This document shows, piece after piece, positions 18,745 to 29,001 of a DNA stretch of 64,000 nucleotides. This stretch comes from Arcobacter suis CECT 7833 (GTDB lineage Bacteria; Campylobacterota; Campylobacteria; Campylobacterales; Arcobacteraceae). Location of the stretch: NCBI RefSeq assembly GCF_003544815.1, contig NZ_CP032100.1, forward strand, positions 1 through 64,000. Direction: 5' to 3'. How positions within the stretch are numbered: position 1 is the first letter of the stretch; every line of letters starts with the position of its first letter. The notes below the pieces were generated by a model that was given only the letters and a program-made list of their open reading frames with translations, was not told where the DNA came from and searched no databases. Position numbers and translations under genes: made by a program.

Positions 18745-19138
18745 TTAACACTTCTCCAATAGATAAATTACTTGCTTTTATCAAAATTGTAACAACTTCT
18801 CCAATTTGTAAATTCATTCTTTTCGATGAATCTACGGTTATAATACTTTCAAGAAGAGTGTCATTTATTTTTAAAATAACACTAGTTAATAATTGTCCAT
18901 TTTCTAAACTTTGAATTGTTGCAACAATTTGGTTTGATAAACTTATTTCACCTATTAAATTTTTAGCAATTGAGATGTTAGAAGGTTTTACAGATAATTC
19001 TACTTTTTTACCTATTTTCACATCATCATTTAAATCTAAACTCATCATTTTTAAAGTTAATCCATTAAAATCAAACTCTACAATATTTAAATTATCAACA
19101 GAATTTATTTTTTTTATTGTTGCAACTAATTGACTCAT
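18737..19138 (-). CDS. Mop/TOBE-domain protein between modA and modB
   Basis: A 133-aa protein with two TOBE-like halves (VELSVKPSNISIA and VTILIKASNLSIGE close each half). The first half is divergent and lacks the SARN signature of Mop domains, so oxyanion binding is plausible but not certain. It overlaps modA by 4 bp and modB by 8 bp, so it is tightly coupled to the transporter. It may supply the regulatory part that the short ModC lacks. Confidence 0.75.
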   Translation of the reverse strand: MSQLVATIKKINSVDNLNIVEFDFNGLTLKMMSLDLNDDVKIGKKVELSVKPSNISIAKNLIGEISLSNQIVATIQSLENGQLLTSVILKINDTLLESIITVDSSKRMNLQIGEVVTILIKASNLSIGEVLND

Positions 19139-19911
19139 TTTACTAAATAACCAAAATCTTCAAATATTTTTTTTGCTTCTTTTCCTAAGATAAAGTCATA
19201 AAAAGCTTTTATTTCTTCATTTTTCATTTTATCACTTATTATTCCAACAAGACTATTTGAATGGTCTATTATTACAATTCCTTGATCAATTGGAGTGTAA
19301 AGTTTTGGATCAACACTTACCCAATTAACATTTTCTTTATATTGAACCATTTTTTCATCGTACATTGATGATTTTGCAATAAATCCTATATCTGCTGCTG
19401 TCGTTGCATAAGTTACAGCTTGAGAAATTGATTCAGCATATACAAATTTATCTTTTGTAGCTTCTTCTAATCCGGCATTCTTAATAGCTTCCATAGCAGC
19501 AGTTCCATAAGGTGCAGTTTTTGGGTTTGCAACAGCTATTTTAGATATTGATGAATCTTTAATTACATTGATTCCTTTAGAAAAATCAAGTTTTTTAGAA
19601 CTTAACATTGCAAGGCTTCCTTGAGCATAAATAACTGGTACATTTTTAGCTAACCTTTTTTCATATAATGATTGAGGAAACTTCATATCTGCTGACATAA
19701 AGATATCAAATGGCGCTCCATTTTCAATTTGAGTAACAAATTTTCCACTGCTTCCAAGAGTTACTTGAATTTTTGTATCAGGGTTTGTTTTATTAAACTC
19801 TTTTACTAATTCATCTATTGCATAACTAACATTTGCAGCAACTGCAATATTTACTTGACCTGCAAATATTGTTGAACATAAAACCATTAATCCAAAAATT
19901 ATCTTTTTCAT
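19135..19911 (-). CDS. modA: Periplasmic molybdate-binding protein
   Basis: Substrate-binding protein of ModABC, 258 aa. It has a signal peptide (MKKIIFGLMVLCSTIFAGQ). The mature part starts with VNIAVAANVSYAIDELVKEF, where the ModA ligand loop AA-x-S is replaced by AANVS. It also has GSSGKFVTQIENGAPFDIFMSAD, typical of ModA. It is the second gene of the mod operon, just after the modE-like regulator. Confidence 0.94.
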   Translation of the reverse strand: MKKIIFGLMVLCSTIFAGQVNIAVAANVSYAIDELVKEFNKTNPDTKIQVTLGSSGKFVTQIENGAPFDIFMSADMKFPQSLYEKRLAKNVPVIYAQGSLAMLSSKKLDFSKGINVIKDSSISKIAVANPKTAPYGTAAMEAIKNAGLEEATKDKFVYAESISQAVTYATTAADIGFIAKSSMYDEKMVQYKENVNWVSVDPKLYTPIDQGIVIIDHSNSLVGIISDKMKNEEIKAFYDFILGKEAKKIFEDFGYLVK

Positions 19912-19921
19912 TTTTTATTCC

Positions 19922-20704
19922 TTATTTTCCAATTATTACGTCAGAGGCTTTTATAATAGCACTCACCTGTGTACCTTTTTCTATTTTTAACCTTTCAAAT
20001 GAACTTGATGTTATTACTGAGGCAATTTTGTCATTATTACCAATATCAATTACCAATTCTGTATTAATTTCATCTTGATTTATAGAATCAACAGTTCCTT
20101 GAAATTTATTTCTAGCACTAATATTTAGTGTAATATCAGTTGTTATTAATACAGTACTTGATTTAAAAATAGCAACAACTTCATCGCCTATTTCTAAATT
20201 CAGATTATTTGCTGCTGTATTTGTAATAACTGAAACAAGTGTGTAACCACTTTTTAGTTTAATAAATATTTCTGCATTTATTTTTCCATGTTCAATTAAT
20301 TCAACAGTTCCGCTTATCTGATTTCTTGCACTTATTTGCATTGATAATCTCCTTATAGTTTTTAATGTCCCAGTATTTATATCTGTTATTTGACTTAAAT
20401 TTTTAAGAAATTTTTTTTGCTCATTTCTTAAAATTTCAAAGGTTTCTATAAGATTTTCCCCATAAGGTGTAAGTGTCGTTCCTCCGCCCCCAACTCCGCC
20501 TGTCTCTCTTTGTACAATTGGTGTTGTTGACAGATTATTCATCGATTCAATAGCTTCCCAAGCAGCCTTATAACTCATAGGAACTTCTTTAGCCGCTTTA
20601 CTAATAGAACCTGTTCTTTTAACTGCAATTAATAACTCAATTCTTTTTTCTAATAAAAATGGTTGGTTAAAAATCTCTAAAGTTAAATTTGATAATATCT
20701 CCAC
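19922..20704 (-). CDS. modE: ModE-like molybdate-responsive regulator
   Basis: A 260-aa regulator with an N-terminal LysR-like winged helix typical of ModE (LIAVKRTGSISKAAKEVPMSYKAAWEAI, then GGVGGGGTTLTPYGE). Two Mop domains follow (SARNQISGTVELI and SARNKFQGTVDSI). ModE binds DNA when molybdate is bound and usually represses modABC. Two palindromes matching ModE boxes lie directly upstream (20717-20787), so autoregulation of the whole operon is likely. It is the first gene of the mod operon. Confidence 0.92.
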   Translation of the reverse strand: MEILSNLTLEIFNQPFLLEKRIELLIAVKRTGSISKAAKEVPMSYKAAWEAIESMNNLSTTPIVQRETGGVGGGGTTLTPYGENLIETFEILRNEQKKFLKNLSQITDINTGTLKTIRRLSMQISARNQISGTVELIEHGKINAEIFIKLKSGYTLVSVITNTAANNLNLEIGDEVVAIFKSSTVLITTDITLNISARNKFQGTVDSINQDEINTELVIDIGNNDKIASVITSSSFERLKIEKGTQVSAIIKASDVIIGK

Positions 20705-20716
20705 ATAAATCCTTTT

Positions 20717-20743
20717 TGTTATATCATATAGTATATAACGATA
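20717..20743 (-). promoter_or_regulatory. ModE operator, site 1
   Basis: The imperfect palindrome TTGTTATAT..ATATAACGAT lies 12 bp before the modE ATG. It shares the CGTTATAT half-site with ModE boxes of other bacteria. Confidence 0.65.
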
Positions 20744-20755
20744 AATAAAAAAATA

Positions 20756-20787
20756 TTATCATTATGTAGCTTAATACATAACGATAA
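20756..20787 (-). promoter_or_regulatory. ModE operator, site 2
   Basis: The arms TTATCATTATGTA (20756-20768) and TACATAACGATAA (20775-20787) match at 12 of 13 positions as an inverted repeat with a 6-bp spacer. This is close to the described ModE box (CGTTATGTA-N6-TACATAACG type). Confidence 0.8.
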
Positions 20788-20792
20788 TTTAA

Positions 20793-20823
20793 AAAAAACT
20801 AGAAGAAAATCTTCTAGTTTTTT
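20793..20823 (-). terminator. Terminator of the nifHDK operon
   Basis: AAAAAACTAGAAG (20793-20805) pairs perfectly with CTTCTAGTTTTTT (20811-20823), giving a 13-bp stem with a 5-nt loop and a T run on the minus strand directly after the nifK stop. Confidence 0.88.
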
Positions 20824-20825
20824 AA

Positions 20826-22370
20826 TTATCTTACTGCATCAAAGAAATAATCTGTTTGTGCAATTTGTTTTGTTTCTTCATCTAATTGATCTAAGATAGA
20901 ATTTGTAATCCAAGTTAATAGATTTAATCCACCTTCATAACCACTAATAGAATATCTATGTAAGTGATGTCTATCAAAAATTGGGAAACCAATTCTAATT
21001 AAAGGTATTTTTGTATCTCTATATAATTCTTTTCCGTAAACATTTCCAATCATGAAATCAACTGGTTCTGTGAATAATAAACTTCTTAAATGCCATAAAT
21101 CTTTTCCACCCCAAATATTACATTCAGCAGCTCTAGAAGATTTAGCTAAGATAGCTTTCATATCATCTTCCCAACCTTTTCTTGGTGCATTGTTACACAC
21201 AATATGAGTTGGAATTGAACCCATTTCAACTAAGAATGAAACCATTCCTAATAAGAAGTCAGGATCTCCCCAGATTGCAATTTTTTTACCATGCATATAT
21301 GGATATGAATCTTGCATTGCATCAACAAATCTAGCTCTTTGTTGTTTCAATTCTTCTGGAACTTCTTTTCCTGTTAATTCTGCTAATTTCATTACAAACG
21401 CATCTGTTCCACTTAAACCAATTGGATTACAAGCTTCATAAGTTTGTTTCCATTTGTTTTTAATAGTTTTAGCTGTAAGAATAGTAGAATATTTTTGTAA
21501 ACTTATAGTCGCTTTTGCGTTAATTGCTGTTTTTGCATCAGCTATTTTTGTTCCACCAGCATATAATTTATATTCACCAGCTCCTGTGTCCCATTGCTCT
21601 TCATGGTCACCAATCATGATGATTTTATCACCAAACATTTTAGAGATTTTTTTAATTTCTTTTAATGATCCCAAATATGGTTCAAATCCAGGAATTATAT
21701 TGATTCTTTCTTCGTCAACTTCTCTTGCAACACCTTCTGATAATTGCTCTAAAGTTGATTTCATCATATTGTCATAACCCGTAATATGAGATCCAACAAA
21801 TGAAGGAGTATGTGCATGAGTAATTAGAGTATTATCAAGTTCACCCTCAGCATCATCTCTAGCACCAATTACGAATGCATTTAAGTCATCACCGATAACT
21901 TCTGCCATACAAGTTGTACTTACAGAAATCATTTCTGGTTTATAAAGTGCATTACAATTTCTTAAACCATCTTTCATATTTGCAAGTCCCCCAAATACCG
22001 CTGCTGATTCTGACATTGAATCAGAAACACAAGGAGTTGGTTCTTTAAAGTGTCTTGTAAAGTATGATCTAAAGTATGCAACACAACCATGTGAACCATG
22101 TACATATGGCATTGTGTTTTCAAAACCTAAACCAACCATAATAGCACCCAATGGTTGACAAGCTTTTGCAGGGTTAACTGTAATAGCTTCTCTTGCTAGA
22201 TTTTTTTCTCTATAATCCCAAGATTTTGTCCACTCAGCAATTTCTGCAACTTTTTCAGGTGCAACAGCACCAGCAGCACTTTCGAATTCTTTTTTATTTT
22301 TTAAAACTTCTTGGTATTCAGGCTTTAAAAAAAGTTTTTGTCCGTTTACTATATTATCTAAATCTTGCAT
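20826..22370 (-). CDS. nifK: Nitrogenase molybdenum-iron protein beta chain
   Basis: Beta subunit of MoFe protein, 514 aa, sharing the P-cluster with NifD. Landmarks are ACQPLGAIMVGLGFENTMP, the P-cluster region HGSHGCVAYFRSYFTRHFKEP, VSTTCMAEVIGDDL and FLVEMGSIPTHIVCNN. The length matches Mo-nitrogenase NifK. It starts 10 bp after nifD. The operon order is nifH, a 119-aa unknown, nifD, nifK, and a strong terminator follows. Confidence 0.97.
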   Translation of the reverse strand: MQDLDNIVNGQKLFLKPEYQEVLKNKKEFESAAGAVAPEKVAEIAEWTKSWDYREKNLAREAITVNPAKACQPLGAIMVGLGFENTMPYVHGSHGCVAYFRSYFTRHFKEPTPCVSDSMSESAAVFGGLANMKDGLRNCNALYKPEMISVSTTCMAEVIGDDLNAFVIGARDDAEGELDNTLITHAHTPSFVGSHITGYDNMMKSTLEQLSEGVAREVDEERINIIPGFEPYLGSLKEIKKISKMFGDKIIMIGDHEEQWDTGAGEYKLYAGGTKIADAKTAINAKATISLQKYSTILTAKTIKNKWKQTYEACNPIGLSGTDAFVMKLAELTGKEVPEELKQQRARFVDAMQDSYPYMHGKKIAIWGDPDFLLGMVSFLVEMGSIPTHIVCNNAPRKGWEDDMKAILAKSSRAAECNIWGGKDLWHLRSLLFTEPVDFMIGNVYGKELYRDTKIPLIRIGFPIFDRHHLHRYSISGYEGGLNLLTWITNSILDQLDEETKQIAQTDYFFDAVR

Positions 22371-22380
22371 AGCCTTCTCC

Positions 22381-23838
22381 TTACGCTTCTTTTTCCCATG
22401 GAGCTTTTGTGTGGTTCCATACTGGTGAGTTAATCGCTAAATCCATATCTTTTGCGAAAATTGCAAAAGCGTCATATCCATGATAAGGACCACTGTAATC
22501 CCAAGAGTGCATTTGTCTAAATGGTAATCCCATTTTTTGGAATACATACTTCTCTTTTACCCCAGCTGCAACTAAGTCTGGTCTTAATTTTTTAACGAAA
22601 GCTTCTAATTCATACTCATTTGCATCATCGTAAATAAGTGTTGATCTTTCGATTTCGTCTTTAGTTCTTTTATAGTCATCTCCGTGTCCGAACTCATATC
22701 CAGTTCCGATTACTTCCATTCCTAAATCTTCATAAGCTCCAATAACGTGTCTTGGTCTTAATCCACCAACATAAAGCATAACTTTTTTACCCTCTAACAT
22801 TGGTCTATATTTAGCAATTACAGCGTCAGTCATTGCAGTATATTTTGCAATTACAGCTTCAGTTTTTGCTTGAATTGTTTCATCAAAGAATGAAGCAATT
22901 TTTCTTAAAGACTCAGTTGTTTTTGTAGGTCCAAAGAAGTTATATTCCATCCAAGGTACATTGAACTCTTGTTCCATGTGTCTAGCAATATAGTTCATAG
23001 ATCTATAGCAATGTAATAAGTTTAATTTTGATTGAGGAGCAATAGCTAACTCTTTATAAGAAGCATCTCCCGACCATTGAGCAATAACTCTTAAACCCAT
23101 TTCTTCTAAAATTAATCTTGTTGACCAAGCATCTCCACCGATGTTGTAATCCCCAATAATTGATACATCATAAGGAGTTGATTCGAAATCTTTTCTATAA
23201 GAAGTATCTGGCATGATATAATCTCTAATCATGTCGTTCGCAATGTGGTGACCAAGTGATTGAGAAACCCCTCTAAAACCTTCACATGAAACAGCTATTG
23301 TTTGATGTCCAGTCTCTTTTTTATGCATTTTAGCAACTGCATGAATATCATCTCCAATTAATCCAATTGGACATTCTGATTGAACAGAAATTCCATTATT
23401 TAATGGGAATAATTCATCAATTTCTTGAAGTGCTTTTTTAAGTTTTTTATCTCCACCAAATACAATATCTTTCTCATTAAAATCAGTAGAAAAGTTCATA
23501 GTAACAAAAGAGTCAATACCAGTTGTTCCTATATAATAATTTCTTCTTCCACCTCTTGAATATTGTCCACATCCAATTGGTCCATGAGAGATATGAATCA
23601 TATCTTTAATTGGTCCCCAAACAACCCCTTTTGAACCTGCATATGCACATCCTCTTTGAGACATTACACCTGGTACTGTTTGTTTGTTACTTCTTGTTGT
23701 ATCACAAGAACCTTTTCCTGTTTCAGGCGAATCTACACCTAAGTGTTTAGCTCTACTTTTTTTAGCCTTGTCTGGATATGCTTCTAGTACTTCAGCTATC
23801 GCTTCTTTTTGAAGACTTTCTAATGTTTCTGGTCCCAT
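22381..23838 (-). CDS. nifD: Nitrogenase molybdenum-iron protein alpha chain
   Basis: Alpha subunit of MoFe protein, 485 aa, which holds the FeMo cofactor. Visible are [26 protein letters not shown] and [13 protein letters not shown] (P-cluster ligands), [31 protein letters not shown] (Mo-type, with the FeMoco Cys just before), and a late His in [20 protein letters not shown]. It is Mo-type, not VnfD or AnfD. It starts at ATG after AAAGGAGA and lies 27 bp after the unknown 119-aa gene. Confidence 0.97.
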   Translation of the reverse strand: MGPETLESLQKEAIAEVLEAYPDKAKKSRAKHLGVDSPETGKGSCDTTRSNKQTVPGVMSQRGCAYAGSKGVVWGPIKDMIHISHGPIGCGQYSRGGRRNYYIGTTGIDSFVTMNFSTDFNEKDIVFGGDKKLKKALQEIDELFPLNNGISVQSECPIGLIGDDIHAVAKMHKKETGHQTIAVSCEGFRGVSQSLGHHIANDMIRDYIMPDTSYRKDFESTPYDVSIIGDYNIGGDAWSTRLILEEMGLRVIAQWSGDASYKELAIAPQSKLNLLHCYRSMNYIARHMEQEFNVPWMEYNFFGPTKTTESLRKIASFFDETIQAKTEAVIAKYTAMTDAVIAKYRPMLEGKKVMLYVGGLRPRHVIGAYEDLGMEVIGTGYEFGHGDDYKRTKDEIERSTLIYDDANEYELEAFVKKLRPDLVAAGVKEKYVFQKMGLPFRQMHSWDYSGPYHGYDAFAIFAKDMDLAINSPVWNHTKAPWEKEA

Positions 23839-23865
23839 AATTTCTCCTTTTAAAGAAAAAGTAGC

Positions 23866-24225
23866 TTACGCTACTTTAACTCTGTATAGATTCATGTCAT
23901 CTAATTTTCTACAAACTGCTTTAGTTGCATCACCATCTACGCTTTTTGAAATTTCAGAAATTTGGTATTTATTTGTGTAATAAACCATTTTAAAACCATC
24001 AATTTCTTTACATTCAGTATTTGTATAATAATCTACAAGTGCAGTGTGTAAAAAAGAACCCTCAGGAACAGAAATAGTTTCTAATTTAGCGCCTTCTCTT
24101 GTTTCACTTGTTAAAGTTACAGTTTTCCCTGAAGCATCAATACCTTCCTGTACTTTTTCAATAACTTTCTCAAAACTTACATTATTTCCTTCACTCGCTG
24201 GGAAGTGGTATCCACATACAAACAT
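23866..24225 (-). CDS. Unrecognised 119-aa protein between nifH and nifD
   Basis: I do not recognise this gene. It starts at ATG after AAGGAGA, 56 bp after nifH and 27 bp before nifD. The protein begins MFVCGYHFPASEGN, has a predicted alpha/beta middle (EKVQEGIDASGKTVTLTSETREG) and ends in a basic tail, with no membrane segment and three Cys (C4, about C73 and about C104). It is not a PII protein like the nifI1/nifI2 genes that occupy this place in archaea. Its place and strong RBS suggest it is made in amounts like the nitrogenase subunits. A regulator, inhibitor or protective partner of NifH/NifDK are all possible. Confidence 0.75.
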   Translation of the reverse strand: MFVCGYHFPASEGNNVSFEKVIEKVQEGIDASGKTVTLTSETREGAKLETISVPEGSFLHTALVDYYTNTECKEIDGFKMVYYTNKYQISEISKSVDGDATKAVCRKLDDMNLYRVKVA

Positions 24226-24281
24226 AATTTTCTCCTTACTACTATTTTTATTTTAATTTTTTGTTTTTTTAAGCTTAATTA

Positions 24282-25274
<993 letters not shown>

Positions 25275-25400
25275 TTATAATTTCTTTTAGAAAACCCTAA
25301 AATAGGAGATTAGATGCTAAGAAAAAATTAAAAATTTATTTTTAGGACATTTATTATCCGATTTTATTAGTGTAAATTATTTATATTATGTAGGTTTAAA

Positions 25401-25505
25401 ATGAAAAAAAGAGTACAAAAAAGAGTTATATGATTTACAAGTTTGTATTATTTTTGAAGGTTGAAATTCAGCTGGTAAAGATGGTATTATAAAAAGATTC
25501 TTTTT
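25401..25505 (+). pseudogene. Polyphosphate kinase 2-like remnant
   Basis: One frame starting at 25405 reads KKEYKKELYDLQV, then IIFEG, a TGA stop, then NSAGKDGIIKRF. This matches the start and Walker A loop of PPK2 (FEGWDAAGKGG-type). The stop falls where the family has Trp or Arg. The ATG at 25401 is one base out of frame because of a run of seven A. About 90% of the gene is absent. It is a decayed copy, not a functional gene. Confidence 0.65.
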
Positions 25506-25517
25506 TTACTTCCACTT

Positions 25518-25788
25518 TTAATATGGAAGTTGCTAAAACAATTTTGTTACCATTTTTGTTTTTCATTGTCTTAATGGGAATTATCAATTATATTTATTAT
25601 AAAAAAGCATCAAAAGTTATAGGTTTGAGCTAGAAGATTCAAAATAGGAACAGCAGTTACCTTTTTTAACAGGTAAATATACAATCGAATCTGCAATTAT
25701 CATATCAGCAGGAAGTAGCAATATATTAAAATCTATTTATACTTTTAGTATATGGTGTTTTACAATCTTAGTAAGATTTTTTCTTTAA
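25518..25788 (+). pseudogene. Remnant of an MgtC/DUF4010-like membrane protein
   Basis: A 36-aa open piece from 25523 reads MEVAKTILLPFLFFIVLMGI and continues in a different frame at 25621 (RFELEDSK, stop, EQQLPFLTGKYTIESAIIIS, then GSSNILKSIYTFSIW). The order and hydrophobic pattern resemble the C-terminal half of DUF4010 of MgtC-family proteins. A frameshift and internal stop show decay. The family call is tentative. Confidence 0.4.
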
Positions 25789-25797
25789 GTTTTCTTA

Positions 25798-27216
25798 CTA
25801 AAATGTGATACTTACACTTAACCCTTTATAATTCTTATTTTCAAATATAGTTTGACAATTATCAAAAGATAATAAGTATTTATGCATTTCAACAATAGTT
25901 TTATATGTGTTAGTTAGTCCTAATCCTGTACCTTGACTTTGATGTTTTGTTGTGAAATATGGCTCAAATATTTTAGGAAGTATTTTTTCGTCAATTCCTC
26001 CTGCATTATCTTGGATTTTTAGGTTAAGATGATTATTTGTATTAACTATTTTTATAATTATGACCCTATTCTCAACATTAGTTTCAATAAATGCTTCAAT
26101 TGAATTATTTAGAATATTTTTAATTGCTTCAGAAAACTTAAATTTATCTATATAAATTTTATTATCAACTTTATAGTCAGTTATAATTTTTATATGATTT
26201 TTGTTTATAACTTTTTTCATATCATGTAAGATATCACTCATTATTTGACAAATACTATAAGATTTTTCAAGATTCTCAAAAGCAATATCATCAAAATTAT
26301 TAATTATATTTGATAAATAATTTGTAATTTCTACAATTTTGCTCATATCATTATCTAAATTTGAAATATCATATAAATTTAGTTCTTTTTGTAGTTTAAT
26401 TCCACTTGCAATAATAGAAATTGTACTTAATGGTTGTTTCCATTGATGTGATATATTTTGAATTAATTCATTTAGTGATTTAAACTTTTTTTCTAATTCT
26501 ATGAGTTTTAAAAGAGTAAAATTTTTAATAATTAATAAAATCTCTTTTTGATTTGGCATCAAATTCATTGTAATATAAATAATCATTAATTTTTCATTTT
26601 TGGTAATAAAAGTAGTTTCAAAATTTTCTATATATTTTTCTTTAATTATAAGGTCCATTAACTCTTGGATTTTTTCTTTATTTTCCTTAGTAAATAAATC
26701 AAAAACAGAAATGTTAATAAGTTCATTGTAACTATATTCACTTAATTGTTTAAAAGAGTCATTAAATTTTATAAAATTTCCATCTAAATTTATTGTTGCA
26801 ATTCCATCTTTTGAACTATAAAATATTGTTTCAAACTCTTGTTCTATTTTTTGTTCTTTTCCTAAATTAATAATTGTTATGTATAAAAGAGGAGAATCAG
26901 GTATTAGTTCAATTCTTTTACTTTTTATTAAAACATCTAAGGCTTTCGCATCTTTTGTTTTATGTTTTGTTGTAAATTTATCCCAACCTTTCTCTAAAAT
27001 ATTTTTTTGTCTTTTTTTCATCTCCTCATCTGTTATAAATTCTAAAGTCAAATCTTTGGGAGTAATTTGTCTCATTTCTTCTTCTGTGTAGTTATATAAT
27101 TCTAAAGCTTTTTGATTGAATAAGATAAATTTTTGTGTTTTTAAATCAAGAATTAAGATAGCATCGAGTGATTCGTCAAATAAAGTAGATAATAGATTGA
27201 TTTGTTGAGTATTCAT
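25798..27216 (-). CDS. PAS-domain sensor histidine kinase
   Basis: A 472-aa soluble histidine kinase with two PAS domains (about residues 1-120 and 125-245). The dimerisation/phosphoacceptor helix has H in NISHQWKQPLSTISII, and the HATPase_c domain shows N-box NILNNSIEAF and G-boxes DNAGGIDEKILPKIFEPYFTTK and GTGLGLTN. No membrane segment is seen, so it senses a cytoplasmic signal. No response regulator is next to it. It sits inside the nif island between nifH and rpoN; redox or oxygen sensing is a guess from the PAS domains. Confidence 0.88.
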   Translation of the reverse strand: MNTQQINLLSTLFDESLDAILILDLKTQKFILFNQKALELYNYTEEEMRQITPKDLTLEFITDEEMKKRQKNILEKGWDKFTTKHKTKDAKALDVLIKSKRIELIPDSPLLYITIINLGKEQKIEQEFETIFYSSKDGIATINLDGNFIKFNDSFKQLSEYSYNELINISVFDLFTKENKEKIQELMDLIIKEKYIENFETTFITKNEKLMIIYITMNLMPNQKEILLIIKNFTLLKLIELEKKFKSLNELIQNISHQWKQPLSTISIIASGIKLQKELNLYDISNLDNDMSKIVEITNYLSNIINNFDDIAFENLEKSYSICQIMSDILHDMKKVINKNHIKIITDYKVDNKIYIDKFKFSEAIKNILNNSIEAFIETNVENRVIIIKIVNTNNHLNLKIQDNAGGIDEKILPKIFEPYFTTKHQSQGTGLGLTNTYKTIVEMHKYLLSFDNCQTIFENKNYKGLSVSITF

Positions 27217-27352
27217 AGAAATCCTTTCTATATAATTGTAATTATATAAAAATAAGATATTAATTATCTTATTAATCTCTTATTTTCTTATAAATTTCTA
27301 TATTTTAATCATTTTATTCTATTTAAAAAAGGAAAGTTTTAAACTTTCCTTT

Positions 27353-28810
27353 TTATTTAATCTTTATATTTTTAGCTTTAACTTCGTTTTTACCAATAAA
27401 CTCTTTTTCATTTGCATTTGAAACTATAAGTTTTGCTATTGTATCTGTATTCATGGCAACATCATGCGTTTGTGATGCAACAGCTGCATTTTGTTGAGTT
27501 TGTTGATCTAACTGATTTACAGCATCATTAATTTGTTCTATTCCTGTAAGTTGTTCTTTACTTGACATCTCTATATCTTGAATTAGATTTATAGTATTTG
27601 TTATATTTTGATTTAACTCTTTATATCCACTTATCATATGATTTGCTATTTCTTTACCTTGATTGGCCTTAGAAGTTGCATTTCCTACTATGTTTTTTAT
27701 CTCTTTTGCTGCTTCTGCACTTCTACTTGCAAGATTTCTAACTTCTGCTGCAACAACTGCAAATCCTTTCCCTGCTTCACCAGCAGTTGCTGCTTCAACA
27801 GCTGCATTTAGTGAAAGAATATTTGTTTGAAATGCTATTTGGTCAATTACTGTTATTGCTTCATTTATTGAATTTACTTGAACATTTATCTCTTCCATAG
27901 CAACTGTTGTTTGGTTTGCTAAATTCTCTCCATCTTTTGCAGATTTTGTAACACTACTTGAATATGTAGCCATTTTTTGGATATTTTGCGTATTATTTCT
28001 GATATTTGATGTTATCTCTTCTAATGCTGCTGCTGTTTCTTCTAGGCTTGCTGCTGCTTCATTTGAACTGATATTTAATTTATCAACATTTACAAGAAGG
28101 ATATTTGAGCTTTCATCTAATGTTAATCCATTTGATTTATTCTCAACTAACATATCATTTACAACATTTGCAAGACTATTTAATCCAACAGATACTTCTC
28201 CTAAATTATTTCCTGTAATTCTGTGTCTAAAGTCTAATTTCTGAAAAGCTATTAAAGCATCTGATATTTTATTTAAATCCCCATCAACTTTTGCAGATAC
28301 AATTTCAAATAAGTCATTAACACCATTTTTAAGTTCTTCTATGCCTTCATTTTTAGTTGATTCAGTTATAGTTTGTTTCATAATTCCTATTTTTGCTAAC
28401 TCAATAGCTTTTTTTACAGCATCAATTACTTTTTTAGCTTCAGTAATATCTTGAGCAAATTTAACAACTCTTGTTACTTTTCCACTTTTATTTTTTACAG
28501 GAGTATATGAAGCTTGAATCCAAACAGAGCTACCATTTTTATGAATTCTTTCAAACTCATTTATTTGAGATATTCCTTTATCTAAATTATTCCAAAATTC
28601 TGTATATTCTGTTGTAGTTGTATATGTTTTATTACAGAACATTCGGTGATGATTACCTACCACTTCATTTAATTTATAACCAAGAACATTTAAAAAATTA
28701 TCATTTGCATGTATTATTGTCCCATCTGGTTTAAATGAAATAATTGCAAAATTTTCATCCATTGCAATTAATCGTCCTTTTTCTTCTTCTGTTTTTCCAA
28801 TGTTTAGCAT
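27353..28810 (-). CDS. Cytoplasmic PAS-containing chemoreceptor (MCP)
   Basis: A 485-aa methyl-accepting protein without membrane segments. An N-terminal PAS domain ([25 protein letters not shown], with a C-terminal [12 protein letters not shown]) is followed by a HAMP-like linker and the MCP signalling tip [38 protein letters not shown]. The PAS part resembles Aer-type redox sensors. Located in the nif island, it may steer cells to low oxygen. The signalling domain is nearly identical to that of the receptor at 37129-38391. Confidence 0.92.
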   Translation of the reverse strand: MLNIGKTEEEKGRLIAMDENFAIISFKPDGTIIHANDNFLNVLGYKLNEVVGNHHRMFCNKTYTTTTEYTEFWNNLDKGISQINEFERIHKNGSSVWIQASYTPVKNKSGKVTRVVKFAQDITEAKKVIDAVKKAIELAKIGIMKQTITESTKNEGIEELKNGVNDLFEIVSAKVDGDLNKISDALIAFQKLDFRHRITGNNLGEVSVGLNSLANVVNDMLVENKSNGLTLDESSNILLVNVDKLNISSNEAAASLEETAAALEEITSNIRNNTQNIQKMATYSSSVTKSAKDGENLANQTTVAMEEINVQVNSINEAITVIDQIAFQTNILSLNAAVEAATAGEAGKGFAVVAAEVRNLASRSAEAAKEIKNIVGNATSKANQGKEIANHMISGYKELNQNITNTINLIQDIEMSSKEQLTGIEQINDAVNQLDQQTQQNAAVASQTHDVAMNTDTIAKLIVSNANEKEFIGKNEVKAKNIKIK

Positions 28811-29001
28811 TATAATCTCCTTAAATTATTTTTATTAAAATGAAATGTTATCTTAATGATAATGTTATTTTAAAATAATAGTAATAAAGTGTATTAAAAT
28901 AGTATCATTTTTTATTTTTTAGTAAAAAAATAATTTAGGATTTTATATTTTAATAAAAATATTATTTCTAAGAGTATTTTAGCGCATATTGAGTGAAGAA
29001 T

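Noticed and set aside
23866-24225. PII-like nifI gene between nifH and nifD
   Set aside because: The protein has neither the T-loop nor the conserved C-terminal motifs of PII proteins.
25401-25437. A possible small gene starting at ATG 25401
   Set aside because: The ATG frame stops after ten codons (TGA at 25431), and the next frame matches PPK2 only as a broken remnant.
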